Positions 1 through 8,586 of a stretch of 64,000 nucleotides of DNA are shown piece by piece; positions within the stretch are counted from its first letter, which is position 1, and each line of letters begins with the position of its first letter. A program made the translations under genes and the position numbers. Origin of the DNA: Microtetraspora sp. NBRC 16547 (GTDB lineage Bacteria > Actinomycetota > Actinomycetes > Streptosporangiales > Streptosporangiaceae). Under the pieces are notes generated by a model. That model was not told the DNA's origin. It was given only the letters and a program-made list of their open reading frames with translations, and did no database searches. The stretch spans positions 62,001 through 126,000 of the forward strand of contig NZ_BSSE01000011.1 in assembly GCF_030268965.1 (NCBI RefSeq), written 5' to 3'.

Positions 1-505
1 CCGGCTCGTCGCCGCCGGCGGACGGATCCTGGATCCAGCGCACGATCTCGCCGTTGCTGTAGTGCTGGAGCGCCTTGAACACCAACCGGTCGGTATTGGG
101 CAGCGGTCCGGCGCTCACGGAGAACTCCTCGTACTCACCCGGCTGGATGCCTGACTTCGAATCCGTCGCAGTCCAGGTGATCTGGCCGACGACCTCGCTG
201 ATCTGCGCGCCGTGCGCCTCGATCGGCGCGGCCAGCTTGGTCTTGGTGATCTCGTACGACCAACCTGGGTGTGGCTTCACCGAGACCGAGGCGAGCGGGG
301 TGTCGGTCGGGAGCTGAACCTCGATTTTGGTCGTGCTCGCGTTGTCGCGCTCGTTGGGGACGCGGAACGTCAAGGCGGCGTAGCCACCCTGGGTGGCCGT
401 GTCCGAGGTCACTTTCACGTGTGCGAACGCCACCGCCGGCATGATGCCGATCAGGCAGGCCGCCATCCCCACGGTTACGAGGCCACGTATCGTGCGGCGC
501 AGCAT
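1..505 (-). CDS. YcnI-like (DUF1775) copper-associated exported protein, 3' end outside window
   Basis: The visible 168 residues begin with a signal peptide. The predicted mature protein starts AHVKV, placing a histidine at or next to the N-terminus, as in YcnI-family proteins that bind Cu(II). A DUF1775-type beta-sandwich sequence follows (TFRVPNERD, then KIEVQLPTDTPLASVSVKPHPGW). The gene runs off the left edge, so the C-terminal membrane anchor usual for the family cannot be seen. Start: ATG at 505 is preceded by AAGGAGA at good spacing, while the ATG two codons upstream is too close to that site. The neighbouring CopC-CopD fusion supports a role in extracytoplasmic copper handling. Confidence 0.85.
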   Translation of the reverse strand, partial: MLRRTIRGLVTVGMAACLIGIMPAVAFAHVKVTSDTATQGGYAALTFRVPNERDNASTTKIEVQLPTDTPLASVSVKPHPGWSYEITKTKLAAPIEAHGAQISEVVGQITWTATDSKSGIQPGEYEEFSVSAGPLPNTDRLVFKALQHYSNGEIVRWIQDPSAGGDEP

Positions 506-608
506 ATGCATTCTCCTTGTTGTGCTGGCGATCAGGAATCGCGACTGTGCTATTCGGTTACATAGAGCTCGCGTGCGGCGGGCTGCGGTCCAGCCCGCGG
601 GTCTCGGT

Positions 609-1391
609 TCAGCCCAGCCTTCGCAGCACCTTCTCCATGGCGTCCCTGGCCTTGTCCGCGGAGTCGGCGCGGTCTCCGACGATCTTCTTCTGGGTGAGGT
701 CGAGATAGAGGATGAGATTCGCCCGACGGAGCACCACGATGGCGATGTCCTCGTAGTAGACGTCGTCCATCCCCGGAGGGAATGTGTGGGCGAGTTGCTG
801 CACGTACCCCTTCCACCCGAACACCTCGAGCGGACGGCTCGTCACGCTGTAGGTGCCGAGGATGATCGGCGGTCCCCCGTTCACCGCATACGATCCGGGG
901 CACTTGGCCAGCCCGGAGTCGACCTCGTCCATCGCGCCGTCGGCGATGGCGCTCGAGCCGAAGACAAGGGCGTTCTGGGTCACGTACGGGACGCGCGAGT
1001 CGGTCGCTCGAGCGGGCTCCACGGCGAACTGCCCCACGGGCTCGCCGCCGACCGGCTGCACCACGTTGGACGGCGCATTGGCCGCATCCGAACGCTGGAC
1101 GTACGGGCAGGTCTGTATGGCGCTCGGCGGCACGTAGTTGGTATGCGAGTGGAAGTTCCGGTCGTACCAGTAGTCGCGCGCGCCTTCGCCGGCGTCCTTG
1201 GCGGTGTAGTACGCGGCCTTGACATCGTCGGCCGTGTAGTGCGGCTTGGTCGCTGTGGCGTCCGCGGAGGCGGAGCAGCCGGAGCAGCCGGTGAGGGCGG
1301 CGCAGATGGCGGCCAGCGCGAGGGCCGACGCGGCACGGGGGCGCAAGGTCACGGATGGCTCACTTCGTCGGGGGAGGCTGCGATCGACCAC
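609..1391 (-). CDS. Putative lipoprotein, PknH-sensor-like fold (copy A)
   Basis: This 260-residue protein has a hydrophobic N-terminus ending in a lipobox (LTGC, lipidated Cys near residue 36) and a soluble extracellular domain. It is paralogous to the product of 4702-5466. Both have a YT.DD/DS segment, a GEGA motif, a CPYVQRS motif, a VTQ(N/G)A.VF segment and a C-terminal stretch ending in LRRLG or LARLG. The pattern resembles actinobacterial sensor-domain lipoproteins related to the PknH extracellular domain, but that is family recognition by eye. The GTG start lies 7 nt after the stop of the binding-protein gene, implying cotranscription. A GTG at 1352 is an alternative start. Function is unknown; location in a copper cluster is the only clue. 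Confidence 0.75.
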   Translation of the reverse strand: MVDRSLPRRSEPSVTLRPRAASALALAAICAALTGCSGCSASADATATKPHYTADDVKAAYYTAKDAGEGARDYWYDRNFHSHTNYVPPSAIQTCPYVQRSDAANAPSNVVQPVGGEPVGQFAVEPARATDSRVPYVTQNALVFGSSAIADGAMDEVDSGLAKCPGSYAVNGGPPIILGTYSVTSRPLEVFGWKGYVQQLAHTFPPGMDDVYYEDIAIVVLRRANLILYLDLTQKKIVGDRADSADKARDAMEKVLRRLG

Positions 1392-1397
1392 GGGCCG

Positions 1398-2606
1398 TCA
1401 GGTGTCGTTGTCCGGACGCAGCGTGCTGGCGAGGGTGAAGGCACCGCTTTTGACGGTCAGCACGAGATGGTTGTCGTACTTGACCGTGTGGTCGGGGGCG
1501 AACCGAAGCGCACCCATGAACGTGGTGAAGGTGTCCTCGAGCTTGGTCAGCTGCTCGCTGTTCAGTGCGCGCTCCACCTTTCCCGTCTGCGTCACGGCCT
1601 GCCCCAGGGCGCGCAGCGCGTCGTAGGCCTGCAGCGCGTCCCGCCCCGGCGCGCGGCCGAAGGCCTTGGTGAAACGCTTGGTCCACGCCTCAGCGGCGGG
1701 GAGGTTCTGCGGGCTGGCCGTGGCGATCACGTATGCGCCCTCGGCGCCGTCAGTGCCGGCGGCTGACAGGAACTCGGAGCTCTCCGACTGCGCGGAGGCG
1801 ATGTACATGCCCTTGTACCCGGCCTTCCGTAGCGCTGCGGCGAGCCGGCCGGATTCCCGGGCCGAGCCGGCCCAGTACACGACGTCGGGGTCGGCGGCCA
1901 GCGCGGTGGCGGCGGCTGCGGCCATGTCCTGCCGTCCGGCCGTCAGGGTCTGCTTGCTGACCACCTTGGGAACGGGTGAGGCCACCGAGATCACCTGTTT
2001 GACCAGGTAAGCGGACTGCGGGGTGTCATCAGCGATCACCGCGAGCCGCTGGGCGGTGTTGTAGGCCATCCAGTGCACCGTCGCCAGCGCTTCCTGGTAC
2101 GGCGTGGCGTTGGTGAGATAGGCCGTAGGAGTGTCCTCCGCGCTGACCAGTGTGGGTGAGTTGGCGGAGGTGATGAGGAACGGCAGTCCGTTGCCGCCGA
2201 GGACCCGCGCGGCGGCCCCGGCGGCGTCGTCGCAGACGCCTCCGATCGCGCCGGCGACGCTCTCGGTGAGATGGAGCCGCTTCGCGGCCTCCTTGCCGCT
2301 GTCGTCGAGGCACTCGTCGTCGACGGTGACCAGGGAGATGTGCAGCCCGATGACCCCGCCCCGGACGTTGAGGTCGTTCGCGGCCATCCGCGCTCCATCC
2401 ACCAGGTCCTGCCCGCGCGTGCTTTCCGGCCCGGACAGCGGGGCGATCACACCGAAGGCGATCTCCTCCCTGGGTGCGGCCGGCGTGGCGCCGCCCGAGC
2501 TGCACCCGCCCGCGGCCGGGAGCGCGAGGACGGTGAGAGCCAACGGCACGAGCCAGTGGGTGTGGCGGGTCCGGCCACGGCGGTCGAGGTTCGTCGGAAG
2601 CTGCAT
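1398..2606 (-). CDS. LivK-like ABC substrate-binding lipoprotein (copy A)
   Basis: A 402-residue type-1 periplasmic binding protein of the branched-chain amino acid (LivK) family. The N-terminus has a signal with lipobox (AAGGC, Cys35). The mature part opens with FGVIAPLSGPESTRGQDLVDG, typical of the family, followed by an A-N-D-L-N segment and a VGGVCDDAA-type region. A paralog lies at 7327-8502 with the same layout. No LIV permease or ATPase genes lie in this cluster, so it may act as a ligand sensor or chaperone rather than feed a local transporter (inference). ATG 2606 starts the signal peptide directly and is preceded by a GAGAAG element. Confidence 0.85.
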   Translation of the reverse strand: MQLPTNLDRRGRTRHTHWLVPLALTVLALPAAGGCSSGGATPAAPREEIAFGVIAPLSGPESTRGQDLVDGARMAANDLNVRGGVIGLHISLVTVDDECLDDSGKEAAKRLHLTESVAGAIGGVCDDAAGAAARVLGGNGLPFLITSANSPTLVSAEDTPTAYLTNATPYQEALATVHWMAYNTAQRLAVIADDTPQSAYLVKQVISVASPVPKVVSKQTLTAGRQDMAAAAATALAADPDVVYWAGSARESGRLAAALRKAGYKGMYIASAQSESSEFLSAAGTDGAEGAYVIATASPQNLPAAEAWTKRFTKAFGRAPGRDALQAYDALRALGQAVTQTGKVERALNSEQLTKLEDTFTTFMGALRFAPDHTVKYDNHLVLTVKSGAFTLASTLRPDNDT

Positions 2607-2703
2607 GGGTGCTTCTCTCGGCTCCGGTACGTGTTGAAAGGGGGACGAGGCCCACGGCGTCGGGGCCCAGGGAATGGGAAGGGGACCCCCGGGTGCCCGC
2701 TCA

Positions 2704-2732
2704 CGGGCTCGCGCCGTGGTGACGCGAGCCCG
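2704..2732 (-). terminator. Hairpin after LVIVD gene A
   Basis: A perfect 10-bp inverted repeat (CGGGCTCGCG / CGCGAGCCCG) with a 9-nt loop sits just downstream of the LVIVD gene ending at 2787 and before the binding-protein gene at 2606. There is no T-run, as is common in high-GC actinobacteria. A second GC-rich near-palindrome follows around 2749-2767. Confidence 0.5.
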
Positions 2733-2786
2733 CGAGCGCTCCGGCGCCGCGGAGGCCTTCCGCGGGTGAGGTATCTGCCGGGAGGC

Positions 2787-4661
2787 CTACTTCTCGCAGG
2801 AGTTCCAGCAGACCTTCTTCTCCTGCTTGCCGGGGATGTCGCCGGTGAACTTCAGGATGTCGACGCCACGGCCGTAGTCGGGGACGTAGACGTACCCGTT
2901 ATGCCAGTAGGCCGAGGAGGCGTTGCTCCCGATGATCGCCGGGCTGTCGGGGCCGCCGGCGCGGTCGGGCACCCGGAACCAGCCGACCTGCTGCGGGTTC
3001 CTCGGGTCAGAGATGTCCAGGAACCGGACGCCCTGCTCGTAGTAGCCGCCGACGACGATGTTGCCGTTCACCGTGAACCAGTGCGCGGAGCAGTCGCCGG
3101 TCTTGCCCGTTGGGTCGACGTAGTGGCCGGGCTTGTCCCCGGGGTTGTACGTGGCGAGCCGCGTCATCTTGACCGGGTTCTCCGGCGTGGAGGTGATCCC
3201 GTCGGCGTCGTGTGTCCCCTCCAGCGACGCCAGGATGAACACGCCGGCCTTCGAGCAGTTCTGGTTGTTGTTCTCGTTGGTGATGAGCATCACGTCGCCC
3301 TTGGGACGGTCTCCCAGGGCGTTCGGGAAGCGGTAGGCGTTGTGCAGGAAGGCGCCCTCCGAGCTGCTGACGCTGCCGCCCGCGTACGGGATCGGGTCAT
3401 AGGCCGTCGCGTAGCGCTTGGTCTGCGTGGCCGGGTCGAAGTGCTTCCCGTCCGTCCAGTAGCCGCGGACACCGCCGCTGCCCGAGACCCAGACGACACC
3501 GTCGAAGTCGACGTCGATGCTGTGCGTGGAGCCGCTCGTCGCACCGGTGCGCCGGACGTCGGAGACGACGGCCTGGCTGTAGGTGAACGGGTGGTTGACG
3601 TCACGTACGTCGGTCACGTAGACGGGGGAGCTCACGCCGCGCACACCCGACCCCACCGACCAGATGAAACGGCAGTCGTTGATGCACGTCGCGGTGTGGC
3701 CGAGCGGAACCGGGTGGAAGCCCAGCAGCACCGGGTGCCACGGGTCCTTGATGTCGATGATGAACAGGCCCTTCTTGCCCGAGTCGCGGGTCAAGAAGAC
3801 GAGCTTGCGCTTGCTGTCGACCGTGAGGTTCTCGCCCTCCCAGAACTGGGTCATGGTCTCGCCCGGCTGCCTCAGCTGGTCGACGGTGACCGCGGAGATG
3901 TACGTCGGGTGCTCAGGATCCTTCAGCGACCAGACGGCCAGGCCGCCGGTGCCGTTGGCGACCATGACGTCGTAGCCGAGCTTCTCGTAGTGCACGAAGT
4001 TCAGCGACGAGAACGCGGGGCACTTCGACGGCTTGAAGGCGGGGCAGCTCGAGTTGCCGGACAGCACCCCGCGCACGTGGCCGACGACCTCGACGTTGTC
4101 GCTGTGCGCGGCGTTGTCGGGGAACACCCCGGTGTCCGGGAGGGTCTGCGTCCCCTCGGTGCCGGTGCCGTCGGTGACACCGGCCAGCGACGCGGCCTCA
4201 CGCTCGGCGTTGTTCGCCGCCTCTGCCGCGGCCGCTGCCGCTGCCGCCGACGCGGCGGCCTTCTCGTTGTACTCCAGCTGCGCCTGCGCCGCGTTGGCGG
4301 ATGCTTCCGCAGCCTTCGCGGCGGCAGCCTCCGCCTTGTTCTTGTCGGAGATCTTGCCCGACTCCTCAGCCGTGGCGGCGGCGTCGGCGGCCTTCTGCGC
4401 CTCCTCCTCAGCCTTGGCCTTGGCCTCGTCCAGACGAGCGGCTGCCCTGGCGGCGTCCTTCGCGGCCGCGTCCGCCCGGTTCTGCAGGCTGGTCGCCTCG
4501 GCATTGGCGGACCCGACCGTGCCGGGGTTGACCGGACCGGACGGATCCGCGTATGCCGGGCCGAGGCTCGCCGTCTGCAGCACGACCGCCGTGACGAGCA
4601 CGGCCGCGCCCGTCAGAAGGGCTCTGCCCTTCGACGCTCCTCCAACAGGTAAGAATCTCAC
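2787..4661 (-). CDS. Secreted LVIVD-repeat protein with Ala-rich coiled-coil insert (copy A)
   Basis: 624 residues in three parts: a Sec signal peptide (about 1-40, cleavage near AYA-DPS), an alanine/glutamate/lysine-rich probable coiled coil (about 50-165), and an LVIVD-repeat, probably beta-propeller, domain (about 185-624). The propeller part matches the product of 8587-10065 along its length, including ANGTGGLAVWSLKDPEHP, HTATCINDC, GGVRGYWT and CSAHWFTVNGNIV. The C-terminus is CWNSCEK, a C-x3-C pair. LVIVD propellers are mostly uncharacterised; relatives include metal-binding extracellular proteins. The coiled coil is absent from the paralog and could anchor or oligomerise this copy. The GTG start at 4661 has GAGG and GGAGG elements upstream. 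Confidence 0.8.
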   Translation of the reverse strand: MRFLPVGGASKGRALLTGAAVLVTAVVLQTASLGPAYADPSGPVNPGTVGSANAEATSLQNRADAAAKDAARAAARLDEAKAKAEEEAQKAADAAATAEESGKISDKNKAEAAAAKAAEASANAAQAQLEYNEKAAASAAAAAAAAEAANNAEREAASLAGVTDGTGTEGTQTLPDTGVFPDNAAHSDNVEVVGHVRGVLSGNSSCPAFKPSKCPAFSSLNFVHYEKLGYDVMVANGTGGLAVWSLKDPEHPTYISAVTVDQLRQPGETMTQFWEGENLTVDSKRKLVFLTRDSGKKGLFIIDIKDPWHPVLLGFHPVPLGHTATCINDCRFIWSVGSGVRGVSSPVYVTDVRDVNHPFTYSQAVVSDVRRTGATSGSTHSIDVDFDGVVWVSGSGGVRGYWTDGKHFDPATQTKRYATAYDPIPYAGGSVSSSEGAFLHNAYRFPNALGDRPKGDVMLITNENNNQNCSKAGVFILASLEGTHDADGITSTPENPVKMTRLATYNPGDKPGHYVDPTGKTGDCSAHWFTVNGNIVVGGYYEQGVRFLDISDPRNPQQVGWFRVPDRAGGPDSPAIIGSNASSAYWHNGYVYVPDYGRGVDILKFTGDIPGKQEKKVCWNSCEK

Positions 4662-4701
4662 CGTTCCTCAAACCTCCAATATGATCTTCGTGGATGCGGC
4701 C

Positions 4702-5466
4702 CTAGCCGAGGCGGGCCAGGGTTGTCTTCATCAACGCCTTGACCTTCTCGTCGGAGTCGGCGCGCTGGCCCACCGCCTTGATCTGCGCATAGCCGACGTA
4801 GATGATGGCGTTGGCCTTGTGCACGACGACGGTGACCAGATCGTCGTAGGTGTCCGGGTTCACCTCCGGGGGCGAGGTGTGCACGAGATGCTGGGCGAAC
4901 CCCTTCCAGCCCTCCATCTCGATCTGCCGGCTGCCGACCTTGTAATCGCCCACGACGGACGGCGGTCCACCGAGTACGCCGAACGTCTCCGGACACTTGG
5001 CGGACTCGGCCACGACGGTGTCCATCGTGTTGTCGGCGAGCGAGGAGCTCTGGAAGACCGCCGCGCCCTGTGTGACGACCGGAAGCGACGACGTCCCCGC
5101 GAGCTGCGGGCCGATGATGAACCGCCCGGTCGGCTGCCCACCCACCGGCTCGACCGCCGGCTGCACATCGACCTCGACATCCTCGGAGCGCTGGACGTAC
5201 GGACAGGTCGGGATGCTGTTCGGGGGCGTGTAGACGACGTGCGAGGCGTGGCCGTTGTCCTTGAACTCGGTCGCGCCTTCGCCCAGGTCGCCGGGGCTGA
5301 CGAGGCCGGACCGGATGGAGTCCAGGGTGTAGGGCGGCTTGGTCAACGGCTGCGGAGCCCCGCTGGAGCAGCCCGCCAGGACGCCGAGGGCGAGCACGCC
5401 GGCGGCGGCCCTGCTCACCCGGCGGGTCACCCGGCGCCGGGACGCTTTCCGGTCAGCGCCTCGCAT
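4702..5466 (-). CDS. Putative lipoprotein, PknH-sensor-like fold (copy B)
   Basis: A 254-residue lipoprotein: basic N-terminus, hydrophobic stretch and lipobox LAGC (Cys33), then an extracellular domain. It shares GEGA, CPYVQRS, PVGG(E/Q)P, VTQ(G/N)A.VF and GW(K)G motifs with the lipoprotein at 609-1391, so the two are paralogs. It follows the CopC-CopD gene closely and precedes LVIVD copy A by about 40 nt. The start is uncertain. ATG 5466 is chosen, 12 nt after AAAGG, and GTG 5475 is an alternative. The longer frame to 5520 would overlap the CopC-CopD gene and is unlikely. Function is unknown. Confidence 0.75.
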   Translation of the reverse strand: MRGADRKASRRRVTRRVSRAAAGVLALGVLAGCSSGAPQPLTKPPYTLDSIRSGLVSPGDLGEGATEFKDNGHASHVVYTPPNSIPTCPYVQRSEDVEVDVQPAVEPVGGQPTGRFIIGPQLAGTSSLPVVTQGAAVFQSSSLADNTMDTVVAESAKCPETFGVLGGPPSVVGDYKVGSRQIEMEGWKGFAQHLVHTSPPEVNPDTYDDLVTVVVHKANAIIYVGYAQIKAVGQRADSDEKVKALMKTTLARLG

Positions 5467-5482
5467 GTGTGTCACCAGCCTT

Positions 5483-7330
5483 TCAGCGTGCCGTGAACGG
5501 GACACGCACGGGTGTCTCATCGAAGTCGGAGACTCGAATGTCCAGTCGCAGCACCCACGCCCCCGGGTAGGGGATGGACATCAAGTTCGCCACGTAGTGG
5601 CCGGGTTCGGCCGCGGAGATCTTGACGGGCAGCGCTGGGACCGTGCGGTCGCTCGACTCGAGCTCACCGGAGACCTCGGGCACCGCGACCAGCGAGCCGT
5701 CCCGCCCGGTGAGGTAGATGTCGGCCACGTTGCTTCCCGACCTCGCCGGCTCGATCTTCACCTCGACGGAGCCGCCCCGCAGCCCGGTGGCCGGGTCGGC
5801 CCCGTCCGCGGCGCCGGGAACAGGGACCTTGGTGTGCACCGGCGGCGCGTAGCTGGTGCGGGCCGGGGCGGTGTCGACCAGGACGGCCGTGATCGACACG
5901 ACGGCGACCCCGAGCACGACCTCACCCACGACCGAACGGCGCAGCCGACGCACCGCGGCGGAAGGTGCGGCGTCGAGGCCGAGGGGCTCGCGGCTGTGTT
6001 CGCGGCCGTGTTCGCGGCTGCGCCGCCGCACGAACCGCCGCGCTCCGGCGGCAAGACTCACCACGGCGAGGACGGCGGCGAGCTTGCCGAGAAGCAGCCG
6101 CCCGAAGTCGGTCCCGCCGAGCGCACCCCACGTCCCCACCTGCCGCCAGGACAGATAGACGCCGGTCACCGCGATCATCGCGAAGCAGATCTCCGCGAGC
6201 CGGGAGAACCTCGGGAGCGCGGGATCCAGAGAGACGGCGCGGGCGGGCTCCCGCCTCCCCGCCGGGATGAGCACGCGGGCCGCGAGCAGAATCAAGCCGC
6301 CCAGCCACAGGGACATGGTGAGCAGGTGCAGGCTCGTCACCGGCACGGCCAGCCAGGTCTGCACGCCGGTCTGTGCGTGATCCGCCAGCGTCCAGGTCAA
6401 CGTCAAGGCGACGGCGCCGACCGCGGCGACCGCGGGTAGAACGATCCGGCGGGTGGCGCCGGCCGCACCGGCACCGCCCGTACCGGCACCGCCCGTACCG
6501 GCACCGGCAGGGAGCGGGGAGGGGCGCACGGCGACCCCGAAGGCCACGCCGAGGGCGAGCACGATCACCAGCCGCACCAGCAGCGCGTGGCCCAACCGCG
6601 TGGACAGCGTCGCGCTGAGCAGTTCAGGGTCGAACACCCCTGTCAGCGACATGCCGGCGGCGTACGGCCCCTGTACGAGCAGGACCACCACAGTGCCGGC
6701 GGTCAGCGCGGCGAAGCCGGACCACACGATGCGCCGGCCGCGGCGGTCGTCTCGGCCTGCGGGCCAGAGTACGGCTACGAACAGCGCACCACCGAGGGCG
6801 AGGGCCATACCGAGAAAGGCCAGGCCGCGGCCGACCGTGTCGACGACGGGGACGGCGGGGTCGGTGTCCTGCTCCACCGGGGTGGCCAGCGCGCTCGGGT
6901 GGCCGATGCTGAAGCTGAACGCACCCGACACGACGTGCGAGTCAGCGGACGTGACTCGCCAGGCCAGGACATAGGTTCCCTCGGCCAGATCCGTGGGCAG
7001 GCTCACCCGCGCCGTGTTGGCCTTCCCGTCCACGTGCCCCGGGGTACCGATCGCCAGCTTCTTCGCGGTCACGTCGAGCAGCTGAATCGACCGCTGGTTG
7101 AAGTTCACCGCCTCGTTGAAGCGGAGCCGTACCTCGGCCGGGGGCGAGGCCAGCACCTCGCCATCGACGGGCGAGGTCTCCAGCAGATAGGCGTGCGCGT
7201 ACGCCGGATGCGTGGCCACGACGGAGACGAGGTCCGCGACCAGACCGCCCGCCACGAGGAGCGCGACCACCGCCAGCCGCGCGATCAGCCGGGCCCGACG
7301 ATGTCCCGGGGGGCGCATACCGCGCGTCAT
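5483..7330 (-). CDS. CopC-CopD fusion copper protein
   Basis: A 615-residue membrane protein. A signal/TM segment (about 12-42) is followed by a CopC domain starting AHAYLLETSP, which puts a Cu-ligand histidine at the mature N-terminus; the second family hallmark, SADSHVVSGAFSFSIG, is present (about 120-135). About eight hydrophobic segments then form a CopD domain (about 160-470), interrupted by a Gly/Ala/Thr repeat linker. A C-terminal extracellular domain (about 500-615, KIEPARSGSN to the end) resembles FixH/YtkA-type sequences. The family binds and transports copper across the cytoplasmic membrane. The start codon overlaps the stop of the upstream binding-protein gene, so the two are translationally coupled. 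Confidence 0.92.
   Translation of the reverse strand: MTRGMRPPGHRRARLIARLAVVALLVAGGLVADLVSVVATHPAYAHAYLLETSPVDGEVLASPPAEVRLRFNEAVNFNQRSIQLLDVTAKKLAIGTPGHVDGKANTARVSLPTDLAEGTYVLAWRVTSADSHVVSGAFSFSIGHPSALATPVEQDTDPAVPVVDTVGRGLAFLGMALALGGALFVAVLWPAGRDDRRGRRIVWSGFAALTAGTVVVLLVQGPYAAGMSLTGVFDPELLSATLSTRLGHALLVRLVIVLALGVAFGVAVRPSPLPAGAGTGGAGTGGAGAAGATRRIVLPAVAAVGAVALTLTWTLADHAQTGVQTWLAVPVTSLHLLTMSLWLGGLILLAARVLIPAGRREPARAVSLDPALPRFSRLAEICFAMIAVTGVYLSWRQVGTWGALGGTDFGRLLLGKLAAVLAVVSLAAGARRFVRRRSREHGREHSREPLGLDAAPSAAVRRLRRSVVGEVVLGVAVVSITAVLVDTAPARTSYAPPVHTKVPVPGAADGADPATGLRGGSVEVKIEPARSGSNVADIYLTGRDGSLVAVPEVSGELESSDRTVPALPVKISAAEPGHYVANLMSIPYPGAWVLRLDIRVSDFDETPVRVPFTAR
6468..6507 (-). repeat. 15-bp tandem repeat inside CopC-CopD gene
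   Basis: Two full copies and a partial third copy of a 15-bp unit (CCGGCACCGCCCGTA on the plus strand) encode a Gly-Ala/Thr-Gly pentapeptide repeat in a loop between CopD membrane segments. The repeat keeps the frame, so copy number could vary without destroying the protein. Confidence 0.85.
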
Positions 7331-8502
7331 TCGGCCGGGTCCGTACGCAGCTTGCTGGCCAGGGTGAACGTGCCGCCCCGGACCTGGGCGATGACGTAGT
7401 TGTCGTACGCCAGCGAGTGATCGGCGGCGAAGCGGAGCGTCCCGGTGAAGGTGGTGAAGTCCTCGAGCTGCGGGAGGTTGTCGACGACCTTCGAGCGAGC
7501 CGTGTCCCCCGCCTGGCGCACCGCCTGCGCCAGCGCGCGGAGCGCGTCGTAGGCCTGCATCGCGTCACGGCCCGGGTCCCGCCGGTAGCGGTCCTTGAAG
7601 CGCGCAGCCCAGTCTGCCGCCGTCGGGAGAAGCCGTGGGCCCGCAGACGTGGTGAGGAACGCGTCCTCGGCCGCCCCGCCCGCCGCCTGCAGGAACTCGG
7701 GGCTGTCCGACTCCGAGGAGGCCATGAAGTAGCCGGTGTAGCCGACCTGACGTAGTGCGCTCACGAGCCGTCCACCCGGTTCCGCCGCCCCGGTCCAGTA
7801 GACGAAGTCAGCCTTGAAACCGGTGACGGTGCGGGCGAGCTCCGCGAGATCAGGCCCCTTCGCTGCGGCGCTCCGTCTGCTCACCTTCAGGCCGTCGACC
7901 TTGACCCGGTCGGTCACCAAGCTGGACAGCCGCTGCGAGGCCGGCGAGCCGTCACCGAGCACCGCCACCCGCTGCGGGCTCCGGTAGCCCATCCAGTGCA
8001 CCGCGGCCAGCGCCTCCTGGTAGACCGTGCCCTCCATCGGGAACACCGACGGCAACCCGGCCCCGACCAGCCGGTCGGGGCGGGCGGAGGAGACCAGGAA
8101 CGGCGTGCCATCCGCGGCCACGGCCTTCGCCGCCGTCACCGCCGCGTCCTCGCACAGCCCGCCGACCACCCCCACGACGCTCGTGGCGGCCAGCCGCGTC
8201 GCCGCCTGCTCGCCGGTTGCCGACGCGCAGCCGCCGTCCTCGACGGCCAGCCTCACCTGCCGCCCCAGAACCCCGCCCTGGTCGTTGATCTCAGCGGCAG
8301 CCAGCTGTGCCCCGTCGACGAGGTCTTGCCCACGCTCGGCCATCTCGCCCGAGAGCGGGGCCAGTACCCCGAACGTCATCTCGCCCTGCGGCCTCGGGGC
8401 ACCCCTGCCCTCATCGGAGGCAGAGCACGCACCGAGGAGACCGCTCACCACCAGCGCGGTCGCACCCAGCGCGACCGCTCGCACGGCACCTCTGCGTCGC
8501 AC
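7327..8502 (-). CDS. LivK-like ABC substrate-binding lipoprotein (copy B)
   Basis: A 391-residue paralog of the protein at 1398-2606. The signal peptide ends in lipobox LGAC (Cys26), and the mature domain opens with MTFGVLAPLSGEMAERGQDLVDGAQ. Shared downstream segments include VGGLCEDAA, YQEALAAVHWMGY, DALRALAQAV and an LRFAADHSLAYDNY-like C-terminal block, where copy A has LRFAPDHTVKYDNH. No permease or ATPase partner is nearby. The GTG start at 8502 has GGAGG six nt upstream. The stop overlaps the ATG of the CopC-CopD gene, tying a presumptive ligand-binding protein directly to copper transport. Ligand unknown. Confidence 0.85.
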   Translation of the reverse strand: MRRRGAVRAVALGATALVVSGLLGACSASDEGRGAPRPQGEMTFGVLAPLSGEMAERGQDLVDGAQLAAAEINDQGGVLGRQVRLAVEDGGCASATGEQAATRLAATSVVGVVGGLCEDAAVTAAKAVAADGTPFLVSSARPDRLVGAGLPSVFPMEGTVYQEALAAVHWMGYRSPQRVAVLGDGSPASQRLSSLVTDRVKVDGLKVSRRSAAAKGPDLAELARTVTGFKADFVYWTGAAEPGGRLVSALRQVGYTGYFMASSESDSPEFLQAAGGAAEDAFLTTSAGPRLLPTAADWAARFKDRYRRDPGRDAMQAYDALRALAQAVRQAGDTARSKVVDNLPQLEDFTTFTGTLRFAADHSLAYDNYVIAQVRGGTFTLASKLRTDPAE

Positions 8503-8533
8503 CGTCTACCTCCATGCCCGTCACCGTCGAAAG

Positions 8534-8569
8534 CCGGCTCGAGCGCAGCGGTCGCCACGCTCGAGCCGG
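8534..8569 (-). terminator. Hairpin after LVIVD gene B
   Basis: A perfect 12-bp stem (CCGGCTCGAGCG / CGCTCGAGCCGG) with a 12-nt loop, located just after the LVIVD gene ending at 8587. No T-run. The position parallels the hairpin at 2704-2732 after the other LVIVD gene. Confidence 0.55.
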
Positions 8570-8586
8570 TGCTTTCGCTCAAACGG

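Noticed and set aside
393-1766. 457-codon open frame on the plus strand
   Set aside because: It lies opposite two lipoprotein genes with clear signals. Its sequence is Arg/Gly/Val-rich without motifs, as expected for an antisense shadow in GC-rich DNA.
2271-4652. 793-codon open frame on the plus strand
   Set aside because: Antisense to the LVIVD gene; low-complexity Arg/Val/Gly composition and no family motif.
1398-8502. The LivK-like genes as parts of a complete LIV transporter
   Set aside because: No permease or ATPase gene lies in the first 10 kb; the only complete LIV set is at 34.8-39.4 kb.
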